24,739 nt of DNA from a virus, in IMG/VR virus record IMGVR_UViG_3300022939_000132, positions 1-24,739 of that record; one strand, 5' to 3'. Numbering within the stretch: position 1 is the first letter of the stretch; every line of letters begins with the position of its first letter. Position numbers and translations under genes: made by a program. The notes under the pieces are model-generated. The model ran no database searches. It saw only the letters and a list, made by a program, of their open reading frames with translations, and was not told the origin of the DNA. Positions 17,197-24,135 of this stretch are shown here, in pieces.

Positions 17197-17336
17197 AACA
17201 CCCTCCTTTTACAAGTTACATTAAGTTTTGTTCTGTCTGGTTATCTATCTACTTGGGGTCGTTGCCGATTATCCCTTGCGTCAAGGCCTTCTAGTACAAT
17301 CACAGTTTCATATAAGCCAAAATAAGAAAATTCACA
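17197..17336 (-). promoter_or_regulatory. Leader region of the major capsid gene with a small hairpin
   Basis: 140 nt without a gene between scaffold stop and capsid start, unusual in a region where other gaps are 0-12 nt. It contains a perfect 5-bp hairpin with a 3-nt loop (minus strand CCTTG-ACG-CAAGG, plus-strand positions 17274-17286) and ends in the strong ribosome-binding sequence. I see no convincing -35/-10 pair and no poly-T terminator. It may hold a promoter, a processing site or an mRNA-stabilising leader. Confidence 0.45.
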
Positions 17337-18086
17337 TTATCCATTTTGTCTTGCTAGTTGAGCAAACCCTGCCCTTACTTTTGAGATAAAAGCTGGGTCT
17401 TTCTCTTTCCAATAACGTGGGTCGTTTTGCATAGACATTAAGTCCTCACGACTAATACGCTCCTGAAACTCTGAGTCTGAAGTCATGTTGAACTGAGGCT
17501 GACCATTCAGTTCCATCAATTCTTCAAACAATTGAACCATACCAGCAGATGCTGGGACATTAGCAAATACGTTGTAGGCTTCTGCGCTTAGATTATTATG
17601 CGCCCACCCATCTACACGCTCTAAACGCTTTTCAGCATATTCGCCTAATGCTTCTGATTCTTGATTCCAATCAGGACCTCTCATGGCATCGATTTGAATA
17701 TATTCATTCATTAAGCCATTAAATTCATCCTGAGATAAACCATAATTATGTGCTGTCTCTCTAAACCAATCTACCATTGGGTCATCATTAGCTACGCTGT
17801 ACTCAATGCCTTCTGGTGCTTCAAACTGCAATTCATAGTCAGCAGGACTGATAGGTGCATTGCTTGAAGCTTCTTTGTTTAGCTCTTCTACAATTTGATT
17901 TCGTAAATCTTCTTTGCGTGTGTAAAACGCTCTTTCCAGTTCGCTATAGCTATTCGCAAGCTCTTCTGGCCTGTCAAACTTCTCTGGAAGCCAATCAGGT
18001 CTTTCTTGAGTAGTTTCCTGAGGTTGCTCCGACTCTCCAGTCTGAACCTCATTGGTTTCTACTTGTGCTTCTGCTTCTTCACTCAT
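17337..18086 (-). CDS. Capsid scaffolding protein (T7 gp9-like, 249 aa)
   Basis: An internal assembly scaffold, lost from the mature head. It has the classic layout: a very acidic, Gln/Thr/Glu-rich N-terminus (about residues 1-28), the motif PDWLPEKFDRPEELANSYSELE near 30-51 that recurs in T7-like scaffolds, a helical acidic middle, and a more basic C-terminus (KEKDPAFISKVRAGFAQLARQ), which in related proteins contacts the capsid protein. It lies immediately before the major capsid gene. The start is 2 nt after the stop of the 54-aa gene. Confidence 0.85.
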   Translation of the reverse strand: MSEEAEAQVETNEVQTGESEQPQETTQERPDWLPEKFDRPEELANSYSELERAFYTRKEDLRNQIVEELNKEASSNAPISPADYELQFEAPEGIEYSVANDDPMVDWFRETAHNYGLSQDEFNGLMNEYIQIDAMRGPDWNQESEALGEYAEKRLERVDGWAHNNLSAEAYNVFANVPASAGMVQLFEELMELNGQPQFNMTSDSEFQERISREDLMSMQNDPRYWKEKDPAFISKVRAGFAQLARQNG

Positions 18087-18088
18087 TT

Positions 18089-18253
18089 TTAGTCCCTATC
18101 TATTTTAATGGTTGGATTACCCATAAGTCTTTGGGTTCTTGCTTTAAGTTGAATTTTTCTTATTTCTTTGTTCCAATTGTCCAAAGATTTTCTAATATAT
18201 GGAGCGTGTTGTGGACTGTAAGCCATTCCTCCTTTGTAGTTATCTTGCTTCAT
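18089..18253 (-). CDS. Hypothetical basic protein (54 aa)
   Basis: A 54-residue ORF that begins directly after the upstream stop (TAAATG) and ends 2 nt before the scaffold start, filling the space exactly. It is basic and helical (SPQHAPYIRKSLDNWNKEIR, then KIQLKARTQRLMGN). A second ATG at codon 10 has AAAGGAGG only one base away, too close to act as its ribosome-binding site. I do not recognise the family. No cysteines or membrane segments. Confidence 0.6.
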   Translation of the reverse strand: MKQDNYKGGMAYSPQHAPYIRKSLDNWNKEIRKIQLKARTQRLMGNPTIKIDRD

Positions 18254-18523
18254 TTAACAATCCCACTTCCTTAGTGCTTTGTTGATACGGCTGTTAGGGT
18301 CATTAGCCGTCTTTTTAGATGTAAGCTTCTTTTTCATACCCATCATTCGCTTACAAAAACTTCTACGTCTAGCGGCTGCTTTCGGAGACTTCTTAGCTTG
18401 TTTAGCAGACACAGGACGTTTGATATTCTTACCCTGTCTACGCAAAGATGCACGACCTTTACGATTAAGTCCACCTTTTGGGTCTTTACCTTCTTTACGT
18501 TGCCAAGCTGGTGATTTAGCCAT
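18254..18523 (-). CDS. Small basic phage protein, DUF6321-like (89 aa)
   Basis: Starts MAKSPAWQRKEGKDPKGGLN, a hallmark of a small protein widespread in marine phages (DUF6321 by memory; unverified). The centre is KKSPKAAARRRSFCKRMMGMKKKL (about residues 44-67) and the ending RINKALRKWDC is equally characteristic, with a conserved C-terminal Cys. Function is unknown; it is very basic and might bind DNA or RNA. The start is chosen four codons inside the longer reading frame because GGAGGT precedes it at good spacing and because family members begin with MAKSPAW. Only 1 nt separates it from the upstream stop. Confidence 0.8.
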   Translation of the reverse strand: MAKSPAWQRKEGKDPKGGLNRKGRASLRRQGKNIKRPVSAKQAKKSPKAAARRRSFCKRMMGMKKKLTSKKTANDPNSRINKALRKWDC

Positions 18524-18524
18524 G

Positions 18525-18845
18525 CTAACCTCCAACTCTAAATTTCTTTAATCTATCGTCTTCGTTTACTCTTTTTAAAATGTACTTAACAAACTTGTCA
18601 CTAGGACCGTCTTCCTCTTTATCTTCTCCAAATCCTTTTGGTGGACTAATTTTCATCTGAGGTGGAGGTGTTGGAAAACTATTTATTTTATTACTAACTT
18701 CCTCATAATATCTTTTAGATTGCAATTCTCTGCCTTTTCCAAGCCTTGATTGACTTGCAAAAAAATCTTCATAGGTTTGAGGACCCATTTTTCTTAATTG
18801 ACGCTGTTTTTTGGGAGTGGTTTGTCTTGGCTCGTTTCTGCTCAT
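18525..18845 (-). CDS. Hypothetical basic protein (106 aa)
   Basis: I do not recognise this family. The N-terminus is Arg/Lys/Gln-rich (MSRNEPRQTTPKKQRQLRKM), followed by TYEDFFASQSRLGKGRELQSKRYY, a Pro-rich stretch (FPTPPPQMKISPP, about residues 57-69) and a charged helical end (SDKFVKYILKRVNEDDRLKK). The ATG shares one base with the upstream stop. It sits in the block of small basic proteins between portal and scaffold, whose joint role is unknown. Confidence 0.65.
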   Translation of the reverse strand: MSRNEPRQTTPKKQRQLRKMGPQTYEDFFASQSRLGKGRELQSKRYYEEVSNKINSFPTPPPQMKISPPKGFGEDKEEDGPSDKFVKYILKRVNEDDRLKKFRVGG

Positions 18846-19075
18846 TACGTCCTCGCATAGGTAGGTGTTTTACCACCACCGCTAGGGTTGGTAGCACGTT
18901 TACGAGCCACTGCTTTTTTCTTAGAGGCTGGACTCATAGATGCCGCTTTTGATGACGGAACGCATTTAGGATAACTGCGACCATCACCCTTAGACCGTCC
19001 ACAGGGAGGATGCTTACCATCTTTCTTTGTGGATATATCTACCCATTTCTCATCAAACCATTTGGTGAGGCTCAT
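18845..19075 (-). CDS. Small basic Cys-containing phage protein, DUF5872-like (76 aa)
   Basis: Contains KWVDISTKKDGKHPPCGRSK and SYPKCVPSSKAASMSP, followed by a Lys/Arg-rich tail (KKKAVARKRATNPSGGGK). This W-V-D-I ... C-G-R-S ... Y-P-K-C pattern is one I associate with a small family frequent in marine phages (DUF5872 from memory; unverified). Two cysteines at about residues 25 and 38 plus His22 could form part of a metal site, but that is speculative. The ATG lies in an ATGA overlap with the upstream stop; the stop overlaps the next start as TAATG. Confidence 0.75.
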   Translation of the reverse strand: MSLTKWFDEKWVDISTKKDGKHPPCGRSKGDGRSYPKCVPSSKAASMSPASKKKAVARKRATNPSGGGKTPTYART

Positions 19076-19212
19076 GTTTTGTATGTACCCCCCATTTTCT
19101 TATACTGCTGTACCAGTTGACCCGAAGCATAAGCAGAAGGCCACTTTTTGACCCTCTTCTTAACAATAGCTTTTGCTCTTGCATATAACGCTGGGTTTGC
19201 TGGTTTAGCCAT
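19072..19212 (-). CDS. Small basic phage protein with PSAYAS motif (46 aa)
   Basis: A 46-residue ORF between two recognisable small genes, ending in an ATGA overlap with the next start and beginning 3 nt after the previous stop. Sequence landmarks are NPALYARAKAIVKKRVKKW, then PSAYASGQLVQQYKKMGGTY. The W/Y-PSAYAS-x2-LV-x2-YKKxGG pattern recurs in small proteins of marine phages and giant viruses as I recall. Function unknown; helical and strongly basic. Confidence 0.7.
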   Translation of the reverse strand: MAKPANPALYARAKAIVKKRVKKWPSAYASGQLVQQYKKMGGTYKT

Positions 19213-19215
19213 AAT

Positions 19216-19449
19216 TTAGAAGCCTTCTCTTTCTGCAGAACTCATTCCAAAAGGCAAAGCTCCAACTTTTTGAGCATTTCTAAATCCTTTTATAATTTTT
19301 CTTTTAGACTGAATTGAGCGTCCTTGAATATCTTGTCTTGTTTTGTATCCTTTGCCTATTGCAAAGGCTTGAAAATCCAAGTCATCATACAAAACTTTTG
19401 TAGCTTTTTGCCCCATATTTTTTGTAACTTTTGGCGGTCTATTAATCAT
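19216..19449 (-). CDS. Hypothetical basic protein (77 aa)
   Basis: The start is set at ATG 19449 (MINRPPKVTKN) because AAGGGAG lies eight bases upstream. A GTG at 19470 in the same frame would add seven residues but lacks a ribosome-binding sequence. The gene overlaps its upstream neighbour by 8 nt, with the Shine-Dalgarno inside that neighbour. The protein is basic in the middle (KGYKTRQDIQGRSIQSKRKIIKGFRNA) and ends GMSSAEREGF. Family not recognised. Confidence 0.65.
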   Translation of the reverse strand: MINRPPKVTKNMGQKATKVLYDDLDFQAFAIGKGYKTRQDIQGRSIQSKRKIIKGFRNAQKVGALPFGMSSAEREGF

Positions 19450-19699
19450 TTTGCTTTCTCCCTTGTTCACATCTAGCCTTCATAATGGCAACAATCCATC
19501 TAGCACCTTCTGCATGGGCTAGAGTTTCGATTCCAGTCCCTGCAGGATATACGTTATTCGTTGTGAGCGAGTCCAAGTAATGTAAAAAATCTTTTCCGAT
19601 ACCTGAGCCGAATAGACCATAGGCTTTACTATTAAGGTCTTTGTCAACTTCTTTGCTGTATCCACGACCATCGACTGAGACATTTATTCTCTCCTTCAT
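19442..19699 (-). CDS. Bbp19-like small phage protein after the portal (85 aa)
   Basis: An 85-residue protein translated from an ATGA overlap with the portal stop. The stretch GSGIGKDFLHYLDSLTTNNV (about residues 32-51) and HAEGARWIVAIMKARCEQG (about 62-80) resembles the small Bbp19-like proteins often encoded next to podovirus portals, where the second motif usually reads H-x-EGQR. No established function; the conserved position suggests a role in head assembly or packaging. Assignment is from memory of the motif, not from a search. Confidence 0.65.
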   Translation of the reverse strand: MKERINVSVDGRGYSKEVDKDLNSKAYGLFGSGIGKDFLHYLDSLTTNNVYPAGTGIETLAHAEGARWIVAIMKARCEQGRKQND

Positions 19700-21276
19700 T
19701 GCGGCATTCCTTGCTGCATCTGCATTAGCTGTTGCATTGTTTGTACATTTTCTTGTACTTGGCTTGCTTCAGCTAAGAGTTCCTCTTGAATACCGAACTT
19801 AGCGGCTAGATACTTTATCACAGCTTCTTGGTTGTACAGCATTGGAGTTATTTCAGGTCCGAAGGTAGAAGCGACTGTCTGCTGGAAGCGTACAAAATCA
19901 GACACGTCTTGCTGGTCTTGCGCTCTGAGGAGGGGTGAGACCGGAACGATACGCAATTCCCTGCCATCTACCTTCGGTATGTCTAACAGCCCCTGCTTCT
20001 TGTAGATGTAAACAACACGTTCTACTAGCGGCTGTAAAAACTCTTTCTGCATACGACCAGCTACAGCACCCATGTCTCTAGCTACATCAGCTAGTCTTTC
20101 AGATACTTCTGTGGCAGAAAGTGGTGTTCTTGCGTTAGGTCTGGTATCTAACTCATCAATAAACAACGCTTTGCGTACATTTCTACGCATATCGTCTAAA
20201 ACAAGCTGTGCTACGTCAAATCTACCAGCACTCTGTAATGTGTCTATAGAAGACCCAGGACTTCGAGGGATAAAAGTTCCGGGCTGTATCGTGATGTTGT
20301 CAGGATTAAATACACCGTCATCATCGTATATATAACTACCAGCAATAGCCATTTCAGCATTTTCTAAAATCAACTGTACTGTTAAGTTTAATGTTTTAAT
20401 TGCTGGCATGGCCTGTAGTAAAGGACCTCTACCCCATACTTCAAAACCAGACTTAGACCAGCGTGTAGTAATCCAAGGAATAGAGCCACGACCCTTGAAT
20501 GTATCTTTGATAAGAATTTCGTTATCTGTCTCAGATATTAAGTAGTATGTGTATTCGTCTTTAAATTTGTTTGTCTCATCATAGATGGTAGCTTCTACAA
20601 TCTTTGTCTTGCGAGTAGGATTGCGCTTTTGCTCAGACATCATCTTTTCAGAGTATTTAGCTTTAGGATATCGATGCTTTACTTCAGTAATATCCATATT
20701 GTTGTTCCATCTGAACCAATCGGAGACACCATCCATTCGACCGGGTAGTAAAGCCAAATTAGTTGGGGGTACAGATGAAAAATGTAAATCACCTTGGAAA
20801 CGACCCTCTTCTACAAGAAGGTTCATAGTTCCAATACCTAAATCCTGAAGACCTTCATGCATCTCTGCATTGAAGTTAGAATTACGCAAACCTTCGTGAA
20901 TGAGGTCTGTAATCCTATCCAATTCTTCATCTAACGATTTGCTTCTTAATTCGTCTGGAAACTCAGGACCGGGGGCGAGTCTAAATGCACGACCATTAGG
21001 AGGAAAAAACCCAAGTTGTAAGCGAGAAGCAAACTTAGGAAGACCAACAACAGCAGTTTCGTCATAGATATTCTCTGTTCTACGATTTGCACTGCTTTCC
21101 TGAAAAAAGCTCTCACGATGAGGAATAGCGTAATCATAGATTTCCTCCCACAAATCCGTCCAAGAGTTCCAACGACCCTTGGCCTTTTTGTATCTGTCCA
21201 TGACACGTTTTAGTTCTTGCTTTGCGTCACCGCCAGAAACGGTTGGATTTCCGTCACCTTGTCCTGCACCGTACAT
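19696..21276 (-). CDS. Portal / head-tail connector protein (526 aa)
   Basis: The dodecameric portal ring at the packaging vertex. It matches the podovirus head-to-tail connector family: RWNSWTDLWEEIYDYAIPHR (residues 35-54), KFASRLQLGFFPPNGRAF (81-98), a conserved core EVWGRGPLLQAMPAIKTLN (279-297) and ARTPLSATEVSERLADVARD (382-401), followed by a Gln/Met-rich C-terminal helix that may be the barrel or crown. Length fits the family (T7 gp8 is about 536). A GGAG ribosome-binding sequence directly follows the upstream stop, 9 nt before the ATG. It lies between terminase and scaffold as expected. Confidence 0.92.
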   Translation of the reverse strand: MYGAGQGDGNPTVSGGDAKQELKRVMDRYKKAKGRWNSWTDLWEEIYDYAIPHRESFFQESSANRRTENIYDETAVVGLPKFASRLQLGFFPPNGRAFRLAPGPEFPDELRSKSLDEELDRITDLIHEGLRNSNFNAEMHEGLQDLGIGTMNLLVEEGRFQGDLHFSSVPPTNLALLPGRMDGVSDWFRWNNNMDITEVKHRYPKAKYSEKMMSEQKRNPTRKTKIVEATIYDETNKFKDEYTYYLISETDNEILIKDTFKGRGSIPWITTRWSKSGFEVWGRGPLLQAMPAIKTLNLTVQLILENAEMAIAGSYIYDDDGVFNPDNITIQPGTFIPRSPGSSIDTLQSAGRFDVAQLVLDDMRRNVRKALFIDELDTRPNARTPLSATEVSERLADVARDMGAVAGRMQKEFLQPLVERVVYIYKKQGLLDIPKVDGRELRIVPVSPLLRAQDQQDVSDFVRFQQTVASTFGPEITPMLYNQEAVIKYLAAKFGIQEELLAEASQVQENVQTMQQLMQMQQGMPQ

Positions 21277-21285
21277 GTTAGCTCC

Positions 21286-21564
21286 TTAAATTCCAGTAAC
21301 GGAAGTACCCATAGAGCCACCACCAGCCTGTGTAGGCTGTGCCGCACCCATTTGTTTCCTACGAAAGCCTGTATAACCTTCCATACCAGCCGCTTGTAAT
21401 GACCTACGACCAACTAAATTAGATGTAGCTTTTTTCTCGGCTTCCAGTTTGCGTTCTTCGTTTTCTTTTTCTACTCTAGCTAAACGCTCTTCTTCAGCCT
21501 TTTCAGCCGCAATTTGCTCTTGGCTTTTTTCCGGCATTTTAGGTTTTGAAAAAATATTACCCAT
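21286..21564 (-). CDS. Small coiled-coil protein upstream of the portal (92 aa)
   Basis: The start is at MGNIFSKPKMP because AAGGAGAT lies just upstream; an 18-codon extension to 21618 would overlap the upstream gene extensively. Residues about 12-50 are Glu/Lys/Ala-rich (EEERLARVEKENEERKLEAE), a probable coiled coil. Then come GRRSLQAAGMEGYTGFRRKQ and a Gly/Ala/Thr-rich tail. Similar small proteins with a Gly-start and a long charged helix are common next to podovirus portals, without assigned function as far as I recall. The gene overlaps its upstream neighbour by 8 nt. Confidence 0.7.
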   Translation of the reverse strand: MGNIFSKPKMPEKSQEQIAAEKAEEERLARVEKENEERKLEAEKKATSNLVGRRSLQAAGMEGYTGFRRKQMGAAQPTQAGGGSMGTSVTGI

Positions 21565-21961
21565 TGGTATCTCCTTTTTTATCAAACATGAGTACAGCTC
21601 CATTTTTAAGCAATTCACAATAGAGCTGGTAAGGTGTTAGTACCCAAAACTTGTTTAACCCAACGATATGCTTAATAAAAGACACACAATACATTAATCT
21701 TGGCAGATATACTGGACTATCCTTTACTTCTACTTCTACACACGTCCAATAGTTCATCATATTTGCCCAAAGCAAGTCAGCATCATCATCTTTATAATTT
21801 TCAAATTTAAAACCATGCGTACTAAACTCATACTTTGTCCATATATCATGTTTAGTATCAAATCTTATGGCAAAAACGTGGCTAAAACCTTCTCTGTGCT
21901 TAGTAAAATGCTTCCACATTCCTATATTCTTGCTTTCGCAAAAGCATATTATCCACTTCAC
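21557..21961 (-). CDS. Conserved phage protein, possible permuted NlpC/P60-like fold (134 aa)
   Basis: Begins with GTG in a GTGA overlap with the terminase stop. The N-terminus MKWIICFCESKNIGMWKHFT is followed by GFSHVFAIRFD with His28, a Trp41/Glu45 pair, CVEVEV near 74-79, and PRLMYCVSFIKHIVGL (87-102) with Cys92, then VLTPYQLYCELL. A His followed much later by a Cys at the head of a helix ending in hGL resembles circularly permuted papain-like (NlpC/P60, LRAT or YiiX-type) proteins. This is a motif-level inference only. I recall related proteins beside terminases in marine podoviruses, annotated as hypothetical. If enzymatic, a peptidase or amidase activity would be expected. Confidence 0.65.
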   Translation of the reverse strand: MKWIICFCESKNIGMWKHFTKHREGFSHVFAIRFDTKHDIWTKYEFSTHGFKFENYKDDDADLLWANMMNYWTCVEVEVKDSPVYLPRLMYCVSFIKHIVGLNKFWVLTPYQLYCELLKNGAVLMFDKKGDTNG

Positions 21962-23499
21962 AACCCAGCTACCCTTCTTGATAGCTTGTTTCTAGCCTTT
22001 AATCTACCAAATGGCGTGCCGCCTCTTGTTACTGTAGTATGTGATGCTGGCTTATTACCACCAAAGATTACCTTACGACCCTCGCCCCCGCCCAAAAATG
22101 CATACTGAAGAGCATCATGTATGTGCGAAAATCTATTTTTAGAAGGTCGTTCTTCATAGCGTTCATTGCCCATGTGATATTGACGCTTATACTGATATCC
22201 ACCTTCAAAACCTGCTATTAAAGTGGTGCAATTAGGGCTTATATTCATACACGGATAGCCATCAGACATACGGTTTAAAACACCTTCAACTGCTTCAACT
22301 CGCATAACTGCGTCATTGCTGGGAGCAGGGTGAGCATTAATCCCTGCCGCCCTTAGTATCATAAACGGTGTTTGCTCAGACGTCTGCGCCATCTGATTAC
22401 CAGCAGGGTCACCCACAAATTTAAAACTATGCTTTTCCCAATCGTTCCTAGCGATTTCCCTTTTAAGGACTTCGGCAAATCGTCCAGCCCCCATATCTTG
22501 ACCAATAACTTCATGGAATATCGTCCACCTTCCACCAAAACCTTGCTGAGTAAAGACAGCACTAGGGGTTCTTCCAAAGTCGATACCAACGATTACCTCA
22601 ACACCATCAACAGGCTCAATAGGGGACTTTGATACATGAGTTTCTTTTCTAAAGGTCGCATACACTGGCTTGCCGTCCATTAGGGCTTGGTATTCATTCA
22701 GAACATATACTTTTACCCATTGTGGGGTTTTACCCAAGATAATCTTATCGTAATAGTCGGGCTGTATATTATTTAGGTTTTCAGCCTTTAAATTCTTCTC
22801 ATATCCCTCTAAAGCACCCTCACTGCTACGCTTTTCCTTCATAGCACCAGCTTGAGTAAAGAATGTCCAATCATCAGGCTTAACTAACAATAACTTCTCA
22901 TCAGCCGCCATATATTCAGGGGCAGGCACTTCACCAGCCATAATGCCCCACCAATGCGTTTCATCAGGAGCATTTGTATCCATAATAACGCCAAACCAAG
23001 TCGGACCACCATCACGCATAGAAGGAAAACGACCAACACGCATAGTACACGCATCAACGATAGATTTTGGAAGCTCTCTGGCTTCATTGAGCCAAACGCC
23101 TGTTAATTCCAAGGACAACAGCTTTTTTACGTCCTCTTGCTTGTCCAATGCTAAAAAGATGACTTCTAGCTCAACAGTAGTCTTATCTTCAAGTGAGAAG
23201 TTGACAAGATGCGTATAGGGAGGACTCCATACGAACTTGCCAACTTCGTCACCGAACCAATCCCTCCACGTCTTAATAGTCGTGGTTTTTAACTGAGGAT
23301 TGGTATTACGAATGACTGCCCATCTTGTTCTGCGTACCCCAGCAGAATTAGGGGCTTGATTGACAGCCTTCCGCATTATCTCCATGCAACAAGTCACGGA
23401 TTTACCAGAACCTACCGGACCTCTAATGCCCCTCACAAAAGAAGGGTCTTTCATAAATGCTTTCGCTATCGGTCCTGGGGGTTTATAATCTAAATTCAA
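21958..23499 (-). CDS. terL: Terminase large subunit (513 aa)
   Basis: The motor and nuclease that package phage DNA. ATPase domain: Walker A GPVGSGKS at residues 27-34, an RNTNPQLKTTTIKTW adenine/coupling region near 64-78, and a Walker B-like strand LTGVWLNEA at 132-140, with Glu139 the likely catalytic residue and Asn where Asp is usual. Nuclease domain: VGIDFG with Asp307, FVGDPAGN with Asp364, and SHIHDALQYA with Asp462, a RNase H-like acidic set. Translation most likely starts at TTG 23499: an in-frame TAG lies three codons upstream, an AGGGG ribosome-binding sequence is correctly spaced, and the first ATG (codon 16) would leave too little before Walker A. The stop overlaps the next start as GTGA. 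Confidence 0.95.
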   Translation of the reverse strand: MNLDYKPPGPIAKAFMKDPSFVRGIRGPVGSGKSVTCCMEIMRKAVNQAPNSAGVRRTRWAVIRNTNPQLKTTTIKTWRDWFGDEVGKFVWSPPYTHLVNFSLEDKTTVELEVIFLALDKQEDVKKLLSLELTGVWLNEARELPKSIVDACTMRVGRFPSMRDGGPTWFGVIMDTNAPDETHWWGIMAGEVPAPEYMAADEKLLLVKPDDWTFFTQAGAMKEKRSSEGALEGYEKNLKAENLNNIQPDYYDKIILGKTPQWVKVYVLNEYQALMDGKPVYATFRKETHVSKSPIEPVDGVEVIVGIDFGRTPSAVFTQQGFGGRWTIFHEVIGQDMGAGRFAEVLKREIARNDWEKHSFKFVGDPAGNQMAQTSEQTPFMILRAAGINAHPAPSNDAVMRVEAVEGVLNRMSDGYPCMNISPNCTTLIAGFEGGYQYKRQYHMGNERYEERPSKNRFSHIHDALQYAFLGGGEGRKVIFGGNKPASHTTVTRGGTPFGRLKARNKLSRRVAGL

Positions 23500-23642
23500 A
23501 ATCAGCCCCTATAGGTGAAAAAATATTTTGGGGGATATAGCTTAATGAAGTCTATTTCGTGTGTAGTTGACCTTTATATGGCATCGAGCCAGTTTTTCAA
23601 GGTCGGTGTTCATCATAAGCCTATACTAGCATTGGGTCCCAT
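23500..23642 (-). other. Structured gap between terminase subunits
   Basis: 143 nt with no convincing gene. It contains a two-tier stem-loop: an outer 6-bp stem GACCTT/AAGGTC (23569-23574 with 23599-23604) enclosing an inner 4-bp stem TGGC/GCCA (23579-23582 with 23588-23591) around a 5-nt loop. A 24-codon ORF (23542-23616, minus, two ATGs in a row, reading NTDLEKLARCHIKV) covers the same bases but lacks a clear ribosome-binding sequence. Next to the terminase start, a run of C about 20 nt upstream could pair with the AGGGG ribosome-binding sequence. Confidence 0.5.
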
Positions 23643-24077
23643 CTAGTCGACATTGAAGTTGATTTGTACAGCCGTACTAGGCGTTCTAACAACATCCTGT
23701 CTTAATCCTGCTCTGTCCATTAAATCCCTAGCGGCTTCAAGCCTTACATACTGTGACTTACTATTCAGCAGTTCTCTCATCGTTGCCATTGCTTGTGTTG
23801 CGTCCCATCCCAAAGTCATCATAGCCAACTGTTGTCTATACTCTATAACATGTTGTTTTTTCAGGGTTGTGTAAGCCCATGCTTTGTTTCTACCCAATGC
23901 CTTAGCGGCTTCACTTGGGTTGCAACCGTTATGCAAGATTAGATGCACTAACTCAGCTTGCGGCTCAGTCAGTTTATCATTCCCTGCTTGTGCCGTTGGA
24001 GCATGTTTCTCTATCTCATCCATTGGGACGATAGAGCCTTTATATTTCTCTTGCTGTTGTTTATCTGCTGTTGTCAT
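23643..24077 (-). CDS. terS: Terminase small subunit (144 aa)
   Basis: The DNA-recognition subunit of the packaging enzyme. After a charged N-terminus, residues about 36-75 form a helix-turn-helix region (LTEPQAELVHLILHNG, then CNPSEAAKALGRNKAWAYT), followed by a helical oligomerisation segment (about 78-125, including SQYVRLEAARDLMDRAGLR) and a short beta-like tail (AVQINFNVD). It lies directly upstream of the large subunit. The reading frame is open to an ATG at 24122, but that ATG lies between the -35 and -10 of a consensus-like promoter; I therefore place the start at ATG 24077 (MTTADKQQQ), about 20 nt after the expected transcription start. The ribosome-binding sequence is weak (GGA). 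Confidence 0.82.
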   Translation of the reverse strand: MTTADKQQQEKYKGSIVPMDEIEKHAPTAQAGNDKLTEPQAELVHLILHNGCNPSEAAKALGRNKAWAYTTLKKQHVIEYRQQLAMMTLGWDATQAMATMRELLNSKSQYVRLEAARDLMDRAGLRQDVVRTPSTAVQINFNVD

Positions 24078-24104
24078 TTCCAAGACCCGATTTGCTACGG
24101 ACGT

Positions 24105-24135
24105 ATTATAAGAATACTTCATCTAGGGCTGTCAA
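24105..24135 (-). promoter_or_regulatory. Sigma70-like promoter for the late operon
   Basis: Minus strand TTGACA (24130-24135) and TATAAT (24105-24110), both perfect hexamers, separated by 19 nt, slightly longer than the ideal 17. Transcription would start near 24098 and give a leader of about 20 nt before the terminase small-subunit ATG at 24077. It is the only hexamer pair of this quality I noticed upstream of a gene in the window. Confidence 0.6.
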
